Shown piece by piece: positions 39,401-52,100 of a stretch of DNA of 64,000 bases. How positions within the stretch are numbered: the first letter of the stretch is position 1; each line of letters opens with the position of its first letter. The stretch is from Aldrovandia affinis (lineage: Eukaryota; Chordata; Actinopteri; Notacanthiformes; Halosauridae): contig JAINUG010000021.1 of the NCBI GenBank assembly GCA_029706075.1, positions 682,001 to 746,000 of the forward strand, in the 5' to 3' direction. The notes beneath the pieces were generated by a model, which ran no database searches, was not told where the DNA came from, and was given only the letters and a program-made list of their open reading frames with translations. The translations under genes and the position numbers were made by a program.

Positions 39401-42400
39401 TTAATATGACATATTTGGATCATAACTGGGGCAGGAAAGACTGAAGCTCTGTAAGAGAGAATGTGAACGTTAATAAACTGATTAGCTTGGTCAGCGGAGC
39501 ATACACGGCATAACACAATATGGTCTGCATTTCCTACCATACAAAAACACACATACATATCACTATAAGGTCTGCATTTCCAATTGCACAGACATAGATA
39601 TCCAGTACACATGCACTCTCCATGCCCACACTCTGGATCATTCCCCAGAGTCCACTAACAACACAGACGGAGCTACAAATGCAATAACATAATTCATTTG
39701 CACTCGTCAGGACTTTTTTTTCCAGCATTAGCTATTTTAGCTGGTACCATGGGTCGTTCACTAGAGGTGTAGGGGATCTCATACCTCCCATTGTGTCCTC
39801 ACTGACTCAGTGAAAAACTCCATGTCTCGGAGCTGAGCCACAGTACAGAATGCCTCCATGCCCTCTGCTGCTCGCAGGAACTCCTCAAGGAGTTCAGGAT
39901 CCAACGACTTTAGGGTGTCCTGGGAGAGGGAAGACACAGTTAAGTAATATGTTCCTTTCATAGATTTCCTCAAATTACAAGTTGCACCATTTTGGTTTAT
40001 GGTGAGTAGGAATGTATTGCTATACCACAAATAGTATTGTGCACAGTGTTTTATTTAATCATTCTATTTTTTTCCCCTCAAAAAACAGGACTGATACCTA
40101 CCTCCTTTTTTCCTGCTTGCACTTCTGAGATTCGTTTGTCATTGAAGATCGTGATAGCCTCCAGGATGTGGTCTTGCAGGCAATGTTTGGCCTCCTCAAA
40201 TCTGTCTCGGGCCAGGGCCTGTGCTTTACTGTAAGCTTCTGTATAAGCCTGAGCTGGGGCCTGGGCCAGGGCTGGGGCCTTAGTACGGGATACAGTTTGG
40301 GGCTGGGGTTGATCCTGGGACTGTGGATGAGCTTGTACCTGGGCTTGTGTCTCTGGGTAAATTTGGGGCAATGGTTCAGTTTTGCTATGAACCCATGTCT
40401 GAGGCTGGACCTTGACCAGGACCTGAGCCTGGGCCTGTGGATGAAGCTGGGCCTGGATTTGAGCCTGGGTTTGGGTCCATGATTGAGGGTTGATCTGAGG
40501 GTGTGGTTGAACATTAGTGTCAGCCTGAGGCTCGATCTGTCTGTGGCTCTGTGGGTAAGTTGGTGGAAATTCTTTGGTTTTAGAAAGTGTCCATGGCTGA
40601 GGCTTGATCTGTTTTTCAACCTGTGATTGAGCCAATGGCTGTGGCTGGATTTGGGCTTGTGCCTGAGTCTGGGTACAAGGTTGTGGCTGCATCTGAGGGT
40701 GGGGTTGAACCTTAGTCTCAGCCTGAGGCTGGGCCCATGGCTGAGGCTTGACTTGAGCCTGAACCTGAGTCTGTGGGTAACTATGTGGCAATCCTTGAGT
40801 TCTAGTATGAGCCGATAGCTGAGGTTGGACCTGGGGTTGAGCCTGGGTCTGGGCCTGGGGTTTAATCTGGACTTGTGCTTGGGTCTGAGCCCAGGACTGA
40901 TGCTGGACCTGGACATCAGCCTGGGTCTGAGCCTGGGAATTAATTTGGACTTGACTCTGGGTATGAGCCCATGGTTGAGGATGCATTTGGGCTTGAGCCT
41001 GGGTCTGAACCTGGGGATGATCATGGACTTGAGTGTGGATATTTTGCCATGGTTGAGGCTCAACCTGGGGTTGGGCCTTGGCCTGAGCCTGGGCCTGAGC
41101 CTGGGCATGAACTTTGACTTGAGTCTGGGTATGAGTCCATGGTTGAGGCTGGACCTGAGATTGAGCCTGGGGTTGAGCCTGGGGATGAACTTGGACTTGA
41201 GTCTGGGTATGAGCCCATGGTTGAGGCATCACCTGAGATTGAGCCTGGGTCTGAACCTGGGGATGAACTTGAACTTGAGTCTGGGTATGAGCCCATGGTT
41301 GAGGCTGGACCAGGGGTTGAGCCTGGGGATGAACTGAGCCTGGGGATGAGCCCATGGCTGAGGCTTCACCTGAGATTGAGCCTGGGTCTGAACCTGGGGA
41401 TGAACTTGGACTTGAGTCTGGGTATGAGTCCATGGCTGAGGCTGGACCAGGGCCTGAGCCTGGGTCTGAGCCTGGGGATGAACTTGGACTTGAGTCTGGG
41501 TATGAGTCCATGGCTGAGGCTGGACCTGTGCTTGAGCCTGGGTCTGAGCTTTGGGTTGAACCTGAACCTGAGGCTTGATCTTCTCTTCCGGCACTGGCTT
41601 TGTCTGTGTATGAGCACGGTTTTGGACCTTATTTTGAATCCAGGGCCGATTTTTGGCACGTGACTGCAGCTTTTGAGCCCGTGACTGGCTGGAGACTTGG
41701 GAATGGCAGTCACGAACTGGAGACAGAGGTGCAGCCCGATGATGACGTTGATCAATAGTTTTTATAAGGACATTGGGCTTGACTTGAGGCTGGGGATGAG
41801 ATTGATCCTTGGTGGCCACATGAGGATGAGTCGGTGTTGATAGCTGCACTGGGGCTTTAGTGTCAGCCTGGATTTGATCCTGGATGTAAGCGTTAGGCTT
41901 AGGCACTGCTTGGCTGTGAACTGAGCTGTGAGCTTGGGGATGGGATTCTACCTCAGGCTGTGCCTGTGCCTGTGGCTTAGGCAGCGAGTGAGCCACTGCC
42001 TGTGCATGTGAGAAGGTTTGTAGCTGAGGCTGAGACTCTGTGTAATCCTGAATGTGGATCTCAGGCAAAAGCTGGGGATGAGCATGACCCTGAGCCTGAG
42101 AAAGAGTTTGGGGTTGGGTCTGGGGTTGGGTCTGGGGCTGAGACAGGGCCTGGGGCTTAGCTAGGACACAGGGTTGAGCCTGAGTTTGGGTTTGAGTTGG
42201 GTGCTGGGGATCAGTTAGAGGTTCTGGATCAGCGAGAGGTTGGTGCTGCACTAGGGGCGTAGGCTGAGCAAGGGGCTGGGGCTCCTCTTGGGGCTGTGGC
42301 TCAGGTATACCCTGGGGCTCAACCAGAGCCTGAGACTCAGTCAAAGACTGGGGCTCAGTGGCAGTTTGGAACTTGATGTCATCTTGGATTTGGGGTTCAT

Positions 42401-43096
42401 CCTCTGCGCTTGCCTGGACAAAGACCTTAGGAGGTGGGCGATCTTCGGTCGGACTTCGGTCTCGTCTCGCTCCAAGAGAGCTGATCATCCCAACAGCCTC
42501 CTGGAAGAGCAGACAACAGCTGTGTTATTAGCTTGCACTCCCATTTAAAGGCTGGAAATAGTGAGGAAAACACACCTGTCTACATCTATGGACGGCAGAT
42601 AAAGACCATCATCCTAAGGAACAGTCAATATCACTGCCTTTCAGCACAATGGCCTACGATAAACGGAAGCGGACTAAGCACCTGTGATCGTGCAACAGCT
42701 GCTCTGACCCTGTCCTGCATTGCAGATTCGAGCAGGTACTGCAGAGGAGAGTTCCTCTGCGCGGTCATCACCATGACCTGGAGGTCCTGCTCTTCGGTCA
42801 CCACCTGCCCCTCCAGCTGCAAGCCTCGAGAGATAAACATCTAGAGGAACAAATCAGACACAGTGAGCTGCATGTACCCAGAGATGCTTAACTGTATCAC
42901 TGTATCAAACATGAAGCGCTTACTCTGGCCCTGGGGTCCTGAGTTTGCCCATATTTCCACTTCTCCTTCAGGATCTGATAGACCTCCCTGGCCTCTGTTT
43001 CGCAGTGGAGAAGCTCCGCCAGCCGGGTGTCCAGGCCGGACACACTCTGCTGCAGTTCCTCACACACCTGCTCTGCTCCGCACAGTGTCTGCATCA

Positions 43097-43143
<47 letters not shown>

Positions 43144-46100
43144 TCACGTGTCATTGTTGATGTCTGCACAGAAACAATTTATGATAACAGTTCAAACAAC
43201 CTGAAGTTGGATGTGAGCTGTGCCTTAGTTATTTTAGTTCTGCATAATTAAAAACATACATTTAGGAAGCCTCAAATTTAGAAATTTAGAAATGTAACAA
43301 GCCATCATGCTGCACCTCAGGAAGCGCGTGCTTGAGTCTCTGTAAAGTCTCAGCGGAGCAGTCTGTGAACTGGGCGAGAGAGTCAAAGTCCACTTCCTTT
43401 ATCTTCTTCATCATGAACTGAAACAGAGGCATGGAATTATTACCCAGTGAACTTGAACCAAACAGAGGTGAGTGATGTCAGGTTGCACAAGTCAACCAAG
43501 CCATGTGTGTAAGAAAGATAATGATATTAAAATATATATTGTGTTGCCCAGTTAAGCATGTTCTATGTTTTGTAGTGGGAAGAATGTCTCTACTATTGTA
43601 TCACGCCTCTTGTGCATCTACTCAAATGTCTGCCTGCAGGGTTGTTAAAGTTCAACTGTTGCAGATATTCTGTGATTAGTTCATCAATAGGTTCCTAAGT
43701 TATCCAACACAACTGACACACTGAGGCTCTGCCAAATAGGGCAGCATAAAAACACAGCATTTCAAAGACACTTGGTACCTGTAGCCTCTTCCTGTAGGTG
43801 CGTAGAGGGCAGGACAAAACCTCCACTGGTTCCTTCAACAGCTGGCCGGCTTCACGACAGAGGGCCTGCACAGCCTGGGGACTCTGTGGCCTGCTACTGG
43901 ACTGGGAAGCTACATCCTGGGCAGAGAGAAGGGTCATGTTTATTTTAATGTGTCCAAATTTTACTGCGTACAGTTTTAACTTTAGGAATAAAGTCCATAG
44001 CCTGGAACCATTACTGTATGTCCATATCTAACTTTGTGCAAGTAAACACCTTACATTTACAATTCAGTACAACAAGTCAACACACACTTTGAAGAGCTAT
44101 CATACAGATGTGTCAGAAATACTGATAAGGTAATCTGATCTAGCAGAAGAGCCCTAATTCTAATACAAGTACAATAACGGGAACCATCAAAGCTTACAAA
44201 TTTGGTTCTCTTGACAAAGTCAGCCCAATGCATGTTGACTTTTCGCATCTCGTCCGCCAGGGCACGGCTGGTCTGTGGACCTGTCGCCTCGAAGAGGAAG
44301 TTTCCCACCTCGTTCAGGTGAGCCTGGCGAGCAGTCCAGATTTGCAGACACTCGGACGTCACCTGGTGAAGAGGGGACACCACACAATTATTATTTCATT
44401 ATAATTATGCCCTTATGTCATATATATGCTGAGCAGTACTCTGAAAGTTTCCATTAACAATAATGCATTACACTGTAAGAAAATATGGACAATACAACAG
44501 ACAGATAGATTAATCGAAACTACTAACTGCTGACTGCTGGTACACTTTCTAGAGTGCAATTATTATCTAGACACTACACTAAATATACCAGTGCCTTATA
44601 CAATCATTGTAAATTTAAATGTGAAACATGGTAAATATTACAATGTCTCTGTTGTGGGAGAGGCCCAGCTTGGAGAGGTACCTCTGGTCTTTGAGAGTGG
44701 GAGGAAGACTGTGACTCCTGGGCCAGCCATGCCTGCAGCGAGCTCAGGCAGTCATAGTAAGAGTCCCAGGCTGACAGCACACGGCCCATGGTGCTTTTCA
44801 CCACTGACACGGCCTCCAGACTCACTGCACTCTCGCCTTCCAGATCCTTCATCTGCTGGACGATGCGCTGAGAGTCTGCAGCTGTGGAAAGGAGGGGTGG
44901 AGACGGGGTCATGGAAGAGATGCGTGTACGTGCATGTGTGTAGGCATATGTGTGTGAATGTGTGTGTGTGTGTTTGTGTGCATGTGTTTTAAGTGTGCGT
45001 GCGTGTGTGTGTTGTGTATGTGTGCGTGTGTGTGCGTGTGTTTTTGTGTGTGTGTATGTGTGTGTGTGTGTGTGTGTGTTTGTACATGCATGTGTGTGTT
45101 TATGGGGAAGGGGTCATAAATCAGTAACACAATCTTGTAAATTTATGTAATTCAGCTCAGAGTACAATGAAATGCATTTAGAGACTGTTGAATGTTTAAA
45201 CATGGCTTGCACACTTATACATTCAATCTAGTGAATTGAACACATTTGACATGGCTTTCAATTTCAGGAGAGCTCAGCTACCAAAATTAGTGCTGACCTG
45301 TAAATCCTATATCAAGAGAACTGTTACTGTCTTATAATTATTACACCACATTGTGTAAAATGTACAGTACTGTATAACACTCACAAACATACTATCATCC
45401 CAGTTACGTATTGGGCCTAATAGCTCAATAACTAATCATCTAACAGGTAAGCTAAATCTAAATTACTATAAATTATACATTTTAAATACTCTGTCATAAG
45501 GTGTTACAACTTTAACCAATGCAATATTTAACTTGTATACAAAATATTGCATTCTAATATGTTTGTACTACTAACGATGATACCTTCAAAATGGAGCTGA
45601 GAGAGAGGATATGAAAGATTATATGTGTCATCACTGCAGAAAACTAGAAAGAATCACTTCTTGGGCACCACACTCCACTCAGGCAAGGTTCCAGTATGTT
45701 AGCTATCTGAGTTAGAATGTTTACACAATTACAACACCTGGCAGGCCATTAATCTGCCGTGATAATTTATGTTTGTGGTTTTATGAGGTGGGAGGTATTT
45801 ATCTTTCAAGCGGGGGATGTGAGAGAATACAAGATTCCAACTGAATCCCACACAAGTTTTGCTACTACTATCCAAAAAGAACAATTTCACAGTAGAATGT
45901 TCCCCTGGTTCTCAGCTGGTGCCCGGCACAGTTTTGAAGGACCTTGTTTTCTCGTTGATTAATTTATTCTGCAAAGTAACACAGGACTAAACAAGACCAA
46001 ACAAGTGACTTGTGACTAGTGAGTAGGTACGGCTCCATCCATAAAATATCTCTTTTTCCATACCTCCTCAGGAATGACACAGAGGCTTGCTGACTGGCCA

Positions 46101-49100
46101 AAAAGCCTTATTTGGAGAACTCTCAAATACAAAAACGCATGCCCGAACACATACACACCCTTACCCAGGGCAGATTTGCTAGTGTACTTGCTGGCGATAT
46201 GTTTCAGTTTTTGAAGGGCAGCCTCCAGCAGAGAGACCAGGTCCTGCTTGTCCACAGCATCCTGAAACAATGGCAACAGATCACGGTCATCCACACATTT
46301 CTGCACACAGGCACCATGAGAACACCCTGTTCTTTCCATTAGGTTTTTACAAGTCACTTCCGCCATATTTGAAGTGACCTTCACTACAGTCTGCTAAAGT
46401 ATGACTGGAAGAGGAGCTTTGGGTCTGTTTTCCCCAAACAGCCTGGCATTGCACATTTAAGGACATATCTATGTCACTTTGTCCTATATTTCACCCTCTG
46501 CTCTCTTAAATCCCATGACCCACAATTTATTACCGCTTTTACACCCAGCGTAATATAGTAATCAGTATGGTAGTATCGCTCTAAGCCAGTCCATAAAGCA
46601 GAGGAGTTAAACATTCCTTCTCCACTACGGCATTAGATAACCTTAGTCTCACTGCAGAGCTTCACACAAATGTGGTGACGCCAGGCTCAGAAGACAAATT
46701 ACTATATTCACCTCACCAAAGGGGACCCCGCTGGAAACAATTAGCTCCACTCCAAGAGTGATTCATTATAATGAGCGTAATAAAAAAAACGCTAGCTTGC
46801 GCATCTATATGGAGTCACTGAAATTACCTTTACAAAGCAATAAGCCACACTTTATCTCAATTACTATCTAAATGTGGCATCATACCTAAAAAAAAGCATG
46901 AGTACGAAATGCTCAGAAGAGGTTTGTACTCGCTGATGTTCATAATGAGCCCTAACTGAAGGCCACTCACGTGCCAGTCCTGGAGCAGCACTCTCACGCC
47001 CTCCTGGGAGCAGTACGGCCTCTTCCAGGAGCGCAGCTTACTGTTGATCTGGCCCAGGAGGTCCAGGACTGTGTGCCGGTGTTCCTGGTACTCCAGTTTT
47101 ATTCCATGGTACTTGGCTGTGACGCGGGCACTGGTGAACCTGTGGAGAGGGTTCATGCGGTTAATATACAGTAACCACCGCACTGTGCCCTGTCACAGGT
47201 GTCCAGAAACATGTGAGAGGGCAGGGTGAACATGGACCCACCTTCTTTTAACCTCTTCCATTTTGTCTGTTGGAACCAGGATGGCACCGTACTCGTCCAT
47301 GTTCAGGAACGAGTTAAAGATTTTCAGATGATGGCCCATTTCCTCTATTGACGTCTGACAAAAGACATGCAGACACATTGATATGTCACCTTTGTATACT
47401 GCCATCCACTGTAATGCTATTCCTAAAGGACTGAGTTTAACTGACGGTAAGACCGGGACTGCAGAAGAGCGTCAGAGGGAGACAGAGACCTTGAGCAGCT
47501 CCAGCTTCTTTCTGGCGGCCTCAGCAGCCCGGGCGTGGTCATGCGTATCTTTGTCTTCGTCGGTCAGCGCCCCCTCCACACGCAGCAGCCACCTGCCCAC
47601 TGTGTCCATTGGGGCTGGCATACTCAGGTCCAGCTCCGTCTTGTACTCCCGTAGCTACAAACACAAATAAGAGTGGACGGGGTTAACAAATACCGTAATG
47701 CACACACACATGCATGCACACACACACGCGCACATACTCATAAACACAAACCGCATGTGCATATACAAACACACGCACACACACACACACACAAATATAC
47801 AAACAAACAACACATTATTTTCATTGCTAATGTCAGTGCTCTGTTTGCCCTAAACCCAGCTACAGCTGCATGTAGCCTGTTGGAAAAATATTTGAACTTA
47901 CATTGTGCAAATACTGACATGCCAGATAATGTAGTTAATGTAAACACACTATAAGTTATCACTGAATTTCCAGCTCCATATAAGCCCTCTAAAATGCATT
48001 TTAGATGCTCTAAATGAGTCAAAATAATGTATTATTTTTTATTCAGATTAAATTCTCTATTCCATGGTTTCCTCTGGGTGTACGTGCTGTTGAGAAGGAT
48101 GAGGTTTGTGGCGCTCTTAACCTTTTCAGCCAGGGAGTCCCAGGCCCCTCTCAGGGCGCGCTGGTCTTCACTCAGTTGGGGGGTGCGCCGCATGGCGGTC
48201 AGCAGGGGCATCACCGGCCGTCGCTGCTCGTTGAAGGACACCACAAAGGTCTGGAACACCTTGAGCCCACATGCACACACAGAACAGTGGTCAGACAAAT
48301 ACTGGCACATAATGGCAGAAATATTTAAAGGGCAATTCAGCGTACCCACCCAAAAGGGTGTTCTATCTCATTTTATATGGATGTTAACCACTCCATCTTA
48401 AGTGTCTAGATTAGCTTATCAGTCCCCTGCCTGAGTAAGTATGTATACTGTAAGTCCATATATCCTGCATCTACATCTGTATATACGGTTGCATTTATCT
48501 ATCTGTACATGATAGCCTTTCTGATGTGTTTAGCTTCCATAGGAACATGTTCTACAATACTGACACTACAACTTTACAGCAGGTGGATATCTTGTGTGAC
48601 TGTGGAGGTTCTTACATGGTATCTTTCTGCATAGCTCTCGCCTTCTGTGGAGTCCCACCCCTCAATCAGCTCTTGATAGGCCTGTACCAGCCAGCAAGTC
48701 ACTTCTCGAGCTTTCTGATTGGCAGATGTCTGGGGTCACGACAAAGAGAAGTTTATACTGACGGGACAGGCAGGAGCAGCCAATAGTGCAAAATGAGCAT
48801 GAGTGGAAGATTCATCACAACAAAAGAAACACTATTACAGTCACAAAGACAAATACAACACAGGCACTTAAAAAATGAGATGTGCTTTTTCCCATTTTTC
48901 ACATAACCTTTTTTTGTTTATTGAAGTTTTGATTTTGCATTTAATTTGAGTATTACGTTATTTTAGCCTTGTCAGAAAGACAAGAAAGCACAATGCCCAT
49001 TAGTAGCATTATAAGCAGCCATACTACAGCCTGTTATCTTGATAAATCCATCCTGACAACAGCTGTCATTAGCTCTCCACCATAATTATTATACAACGTT

Positions 49101-52100
49101 ATGCTGAATAAGCATGTGTTAACCAGCATCAGGAAGCATTGGGAATAAAAATAGGGTAGTTCATTTCAAGTGTCAGTAGGCATGTCCAATAGAGGTGCTC
49201 AATGGCTTCTCCTACTCTTCGTGAGAGGGAGCCATCTTGGATAACTCTGCCTATTTGCTCATAAAACATGATGAAAACAAATTTTCACAAATAAGTGGAT
49301 GAAAGCAATGTTAGAATTTCTGTAAGTAAAATGTTTTCCCAGGTGTTGTGAAAATGAGGGTTATAAGCACACACGCAGGTGTATAGGAAACAGCCATTAC
49401 AGGAGACAGGCAGAGAGCTGGGTTTAAGGACAGGGTGTTTACCACTGAAGGAGAAGGTCTCGAGGGAAGAGGGTTTTGGTAAGGTGCTGCTCTCATAGGA
49501 ATGGGTTGGAGCAGGTGGGCCTGGTCAGAGAACAGACGGTCAGGCCAGGAGCGTTTTTAACGTCATGCCAGGAGAGACATAGGGACGTCCAGCGTATGCA
49601 AGACTATCATCAGAGGCCCAGCTCAGTGAGAGAAACAACAAGCTAGTTTACCTGTTTCTCTCTATTGGTAGTACTCCAAAAGTTCTATTAGCTTGGAAGG
49701 TCCCCCAGGGACATGGCTGATAATAGGAGATGAGAGGGAACTGGCATGCAGAGAAAGGGCTCCATTATTCACTGCACTACTTTTATGCTTTGAAGAAGTT
49801 ATTACCCCTGCTCTAAGCACAATTTCATTTTTACAGGTGAGGAAACCCTCCCTCCCTCTGTAGCTTAAGGGGTAGAACAGATAAAACAGGGCGAACAAGC
49901 CCTTACACCAGATGATGATCCTTCATGCCACTTAATTACTTTGACATTAAAATAATCCTTGCTTTGAGCGGTGGCGTGCTATTGTAAGTGGTCACTTAAT
50001 CTCTTCGCACGAATCCTCCAGCACATACAGAGTAGAGTGTTTAACAGAGCATTTAGTCATTTGGAAATTAGCAGAGTTTAGAATTTTAGAAAGGACAATA
50101 AATCAGATCAACAGCAAGAAAAATGTTACAGCATGATTTTTCAAACAATGATGTATGGCCGATTTGTAGTGCGTCTCATTCAGCAACAAGACAATATTAA
50201 GAGAGTAGTTTATAACAAATATTTAGGCATGTCGACAGGCATGTTACATAGACCAGAGGTGTAAGTTCATGTGTTTCCAGAAGGTGACCCACAGAAAGAG
50301 CAGAGGTATACCTGGCGCAGAGGGGAGGCCGAGATGGCAGGAGTAAAGTGGGTAGGCAGGCTGACAGGGGAGATGCACTGAGGTGGAGTCAGACACTGTA
50401 TCTTCACCAGAAACGGAAGAGAGGACAGAGTTAAGGCTACTGCACGGCTGCAGTGCTCAAGAAAATAGGAACAGACTCAGATGAGACTCATGACTGTACT
50501 ATGTACAGTAAATATCATATTGATGAATTACATTTTCGTTGGTTTTTAGACAGGACACTCACCTGCATGTCCTCCTCGGACACAGGCAGGTCTTGAGAGT
50601 ACTGCAGGAACTGGGCCACATAGGTCATAATGGACTTCTCATCCGGGTCTCTTATGTCAACATCTGTGAAGGTGAAGAGAAACACAACAGGAGTATAATA
50701 AGATAAGATAAGATAGCCTTTATTAATGGGGGGATTTGGTTTGTCACAGCAGCAATGATACAGGAGGCAGTGAAAGAACACACAAGACATACAGGACATC
50801 ACAGTATACTGAATAATAAATACAAGATAAATATATTTTAAAAACCAGAGTAAGAACCTAGCAGCTATACAGACATACAGAACATCATAGTATATTGAAA
50901 TACCAGATGCTAAAATACAAGAATAAAAATAAAAAAACCTAGCAGCGATCATACTGGAGGTAGTGCAAGTCCACTAGGCAGCGCATATCAGTGTACTGAA
51001 GTACTAAGAAAAAAAATACTGAAATCAAGTAGCAATCGGGGCAACAGTGAGATGTGCAAAGAATGTAGGGTAGTTACAGCAGTATATTCAAGTAATATTC
51101 AAGCCTGACACGCTGTGTCCTAACAGGCTTAGGAACTGGGGTGCTGGATGCTCCCCAAACTTCCCAAACTAGTGTCTCAGCTAAACCACAGTGCAGGCAC
51201 TCTCCAGCCTACTGGAAAACAGCAACTCCTGCTCCGCCACAATTTGGCCCACGACCCTCACCATCTGGCTCCAGCAGTTTGGGGATACGAAGCTCCCGCT
51301 CAGCGATCCGGAAGGCCTCCTCCAGGTTCTGCTTGTTGGATCGATTTCTGGCCTCGGACAGGTCCACCAGGTCAGGGCGAAGAGAGCAGAGGATGGCCAG
51401 GAACACAACGCCGCTCCGCCAGCTGGCCTTGAAGTCTTTAACGTTGAGGGTGCAGCCGGACCTAAACAGCACATCGGAGGACAAGACTGCTGCTCAGCCA
51501 GACAGGGATATGAGCTCTCTGTACTTTGCTAAACAAGCCTTAACAAGAAGTGCTAAGGACAAACGCATTCAAATGTTCTTTAAGTACACCTGAACGTATT
51601 CTGACAGATGTTCTTGCCTAGACGGGCAGACAGACAGGGAGAGACGGTTAAGAGCGGCGGGGTCGATCGCGGATGTTACGCTCTTATGTTAGGTGACAGG
51701 GGAGACGAGGGGAGATGCTCACTTGTGCAACTGTTCCCTGACCCACAGCAGCAGAGCCTTCTTGGCGGAAACGCGGAAACGGGTGTGCAGGGGGGAGCCT
51801 CTGCGTGGCAAAGGGCTGCTGCGGCTGCTGCGGCTGCTGGTGCTGCTGGTGGAGTACGAGTCCAGGCTGGCCAGGGACTCCAGGGAGGACTGCCGGGAGC
51901 TGAAGGACAGGGCGCAAGCCAGCTCCTCGATCTGCAACAACCAGCAGGGGACACAATGGGTCACGGTAGCGGGTGGACATTGAGATTGAGGTTGGGAGAG
52001 AAACGCCACCGACTGCCCTATTTCGCAATGTATCTGAATGGAAAGCGAGTCTTTGGTCTTCGGTGACTCTGAGAACAATCAGAACAGCGTATAAATCCTG

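Noticed and set aside
40168-41663. Plus-strand open frames rich in Leu/Gly/Ser over the 78-bp array
   Set aside because: Shadow of the Gln-rich nesprin exon, caused by low complexity.
45000-45130. Cys/Val-rich and His/Thr-rich small frames
   Set aside because: Products of the TG microsatellite.
48032-48122. Extension of exon 11 past 48122
   Set aside because: The reading ([13 protein letters not shown]) loses the rod pattern, and a GT donor with correct phase is present.
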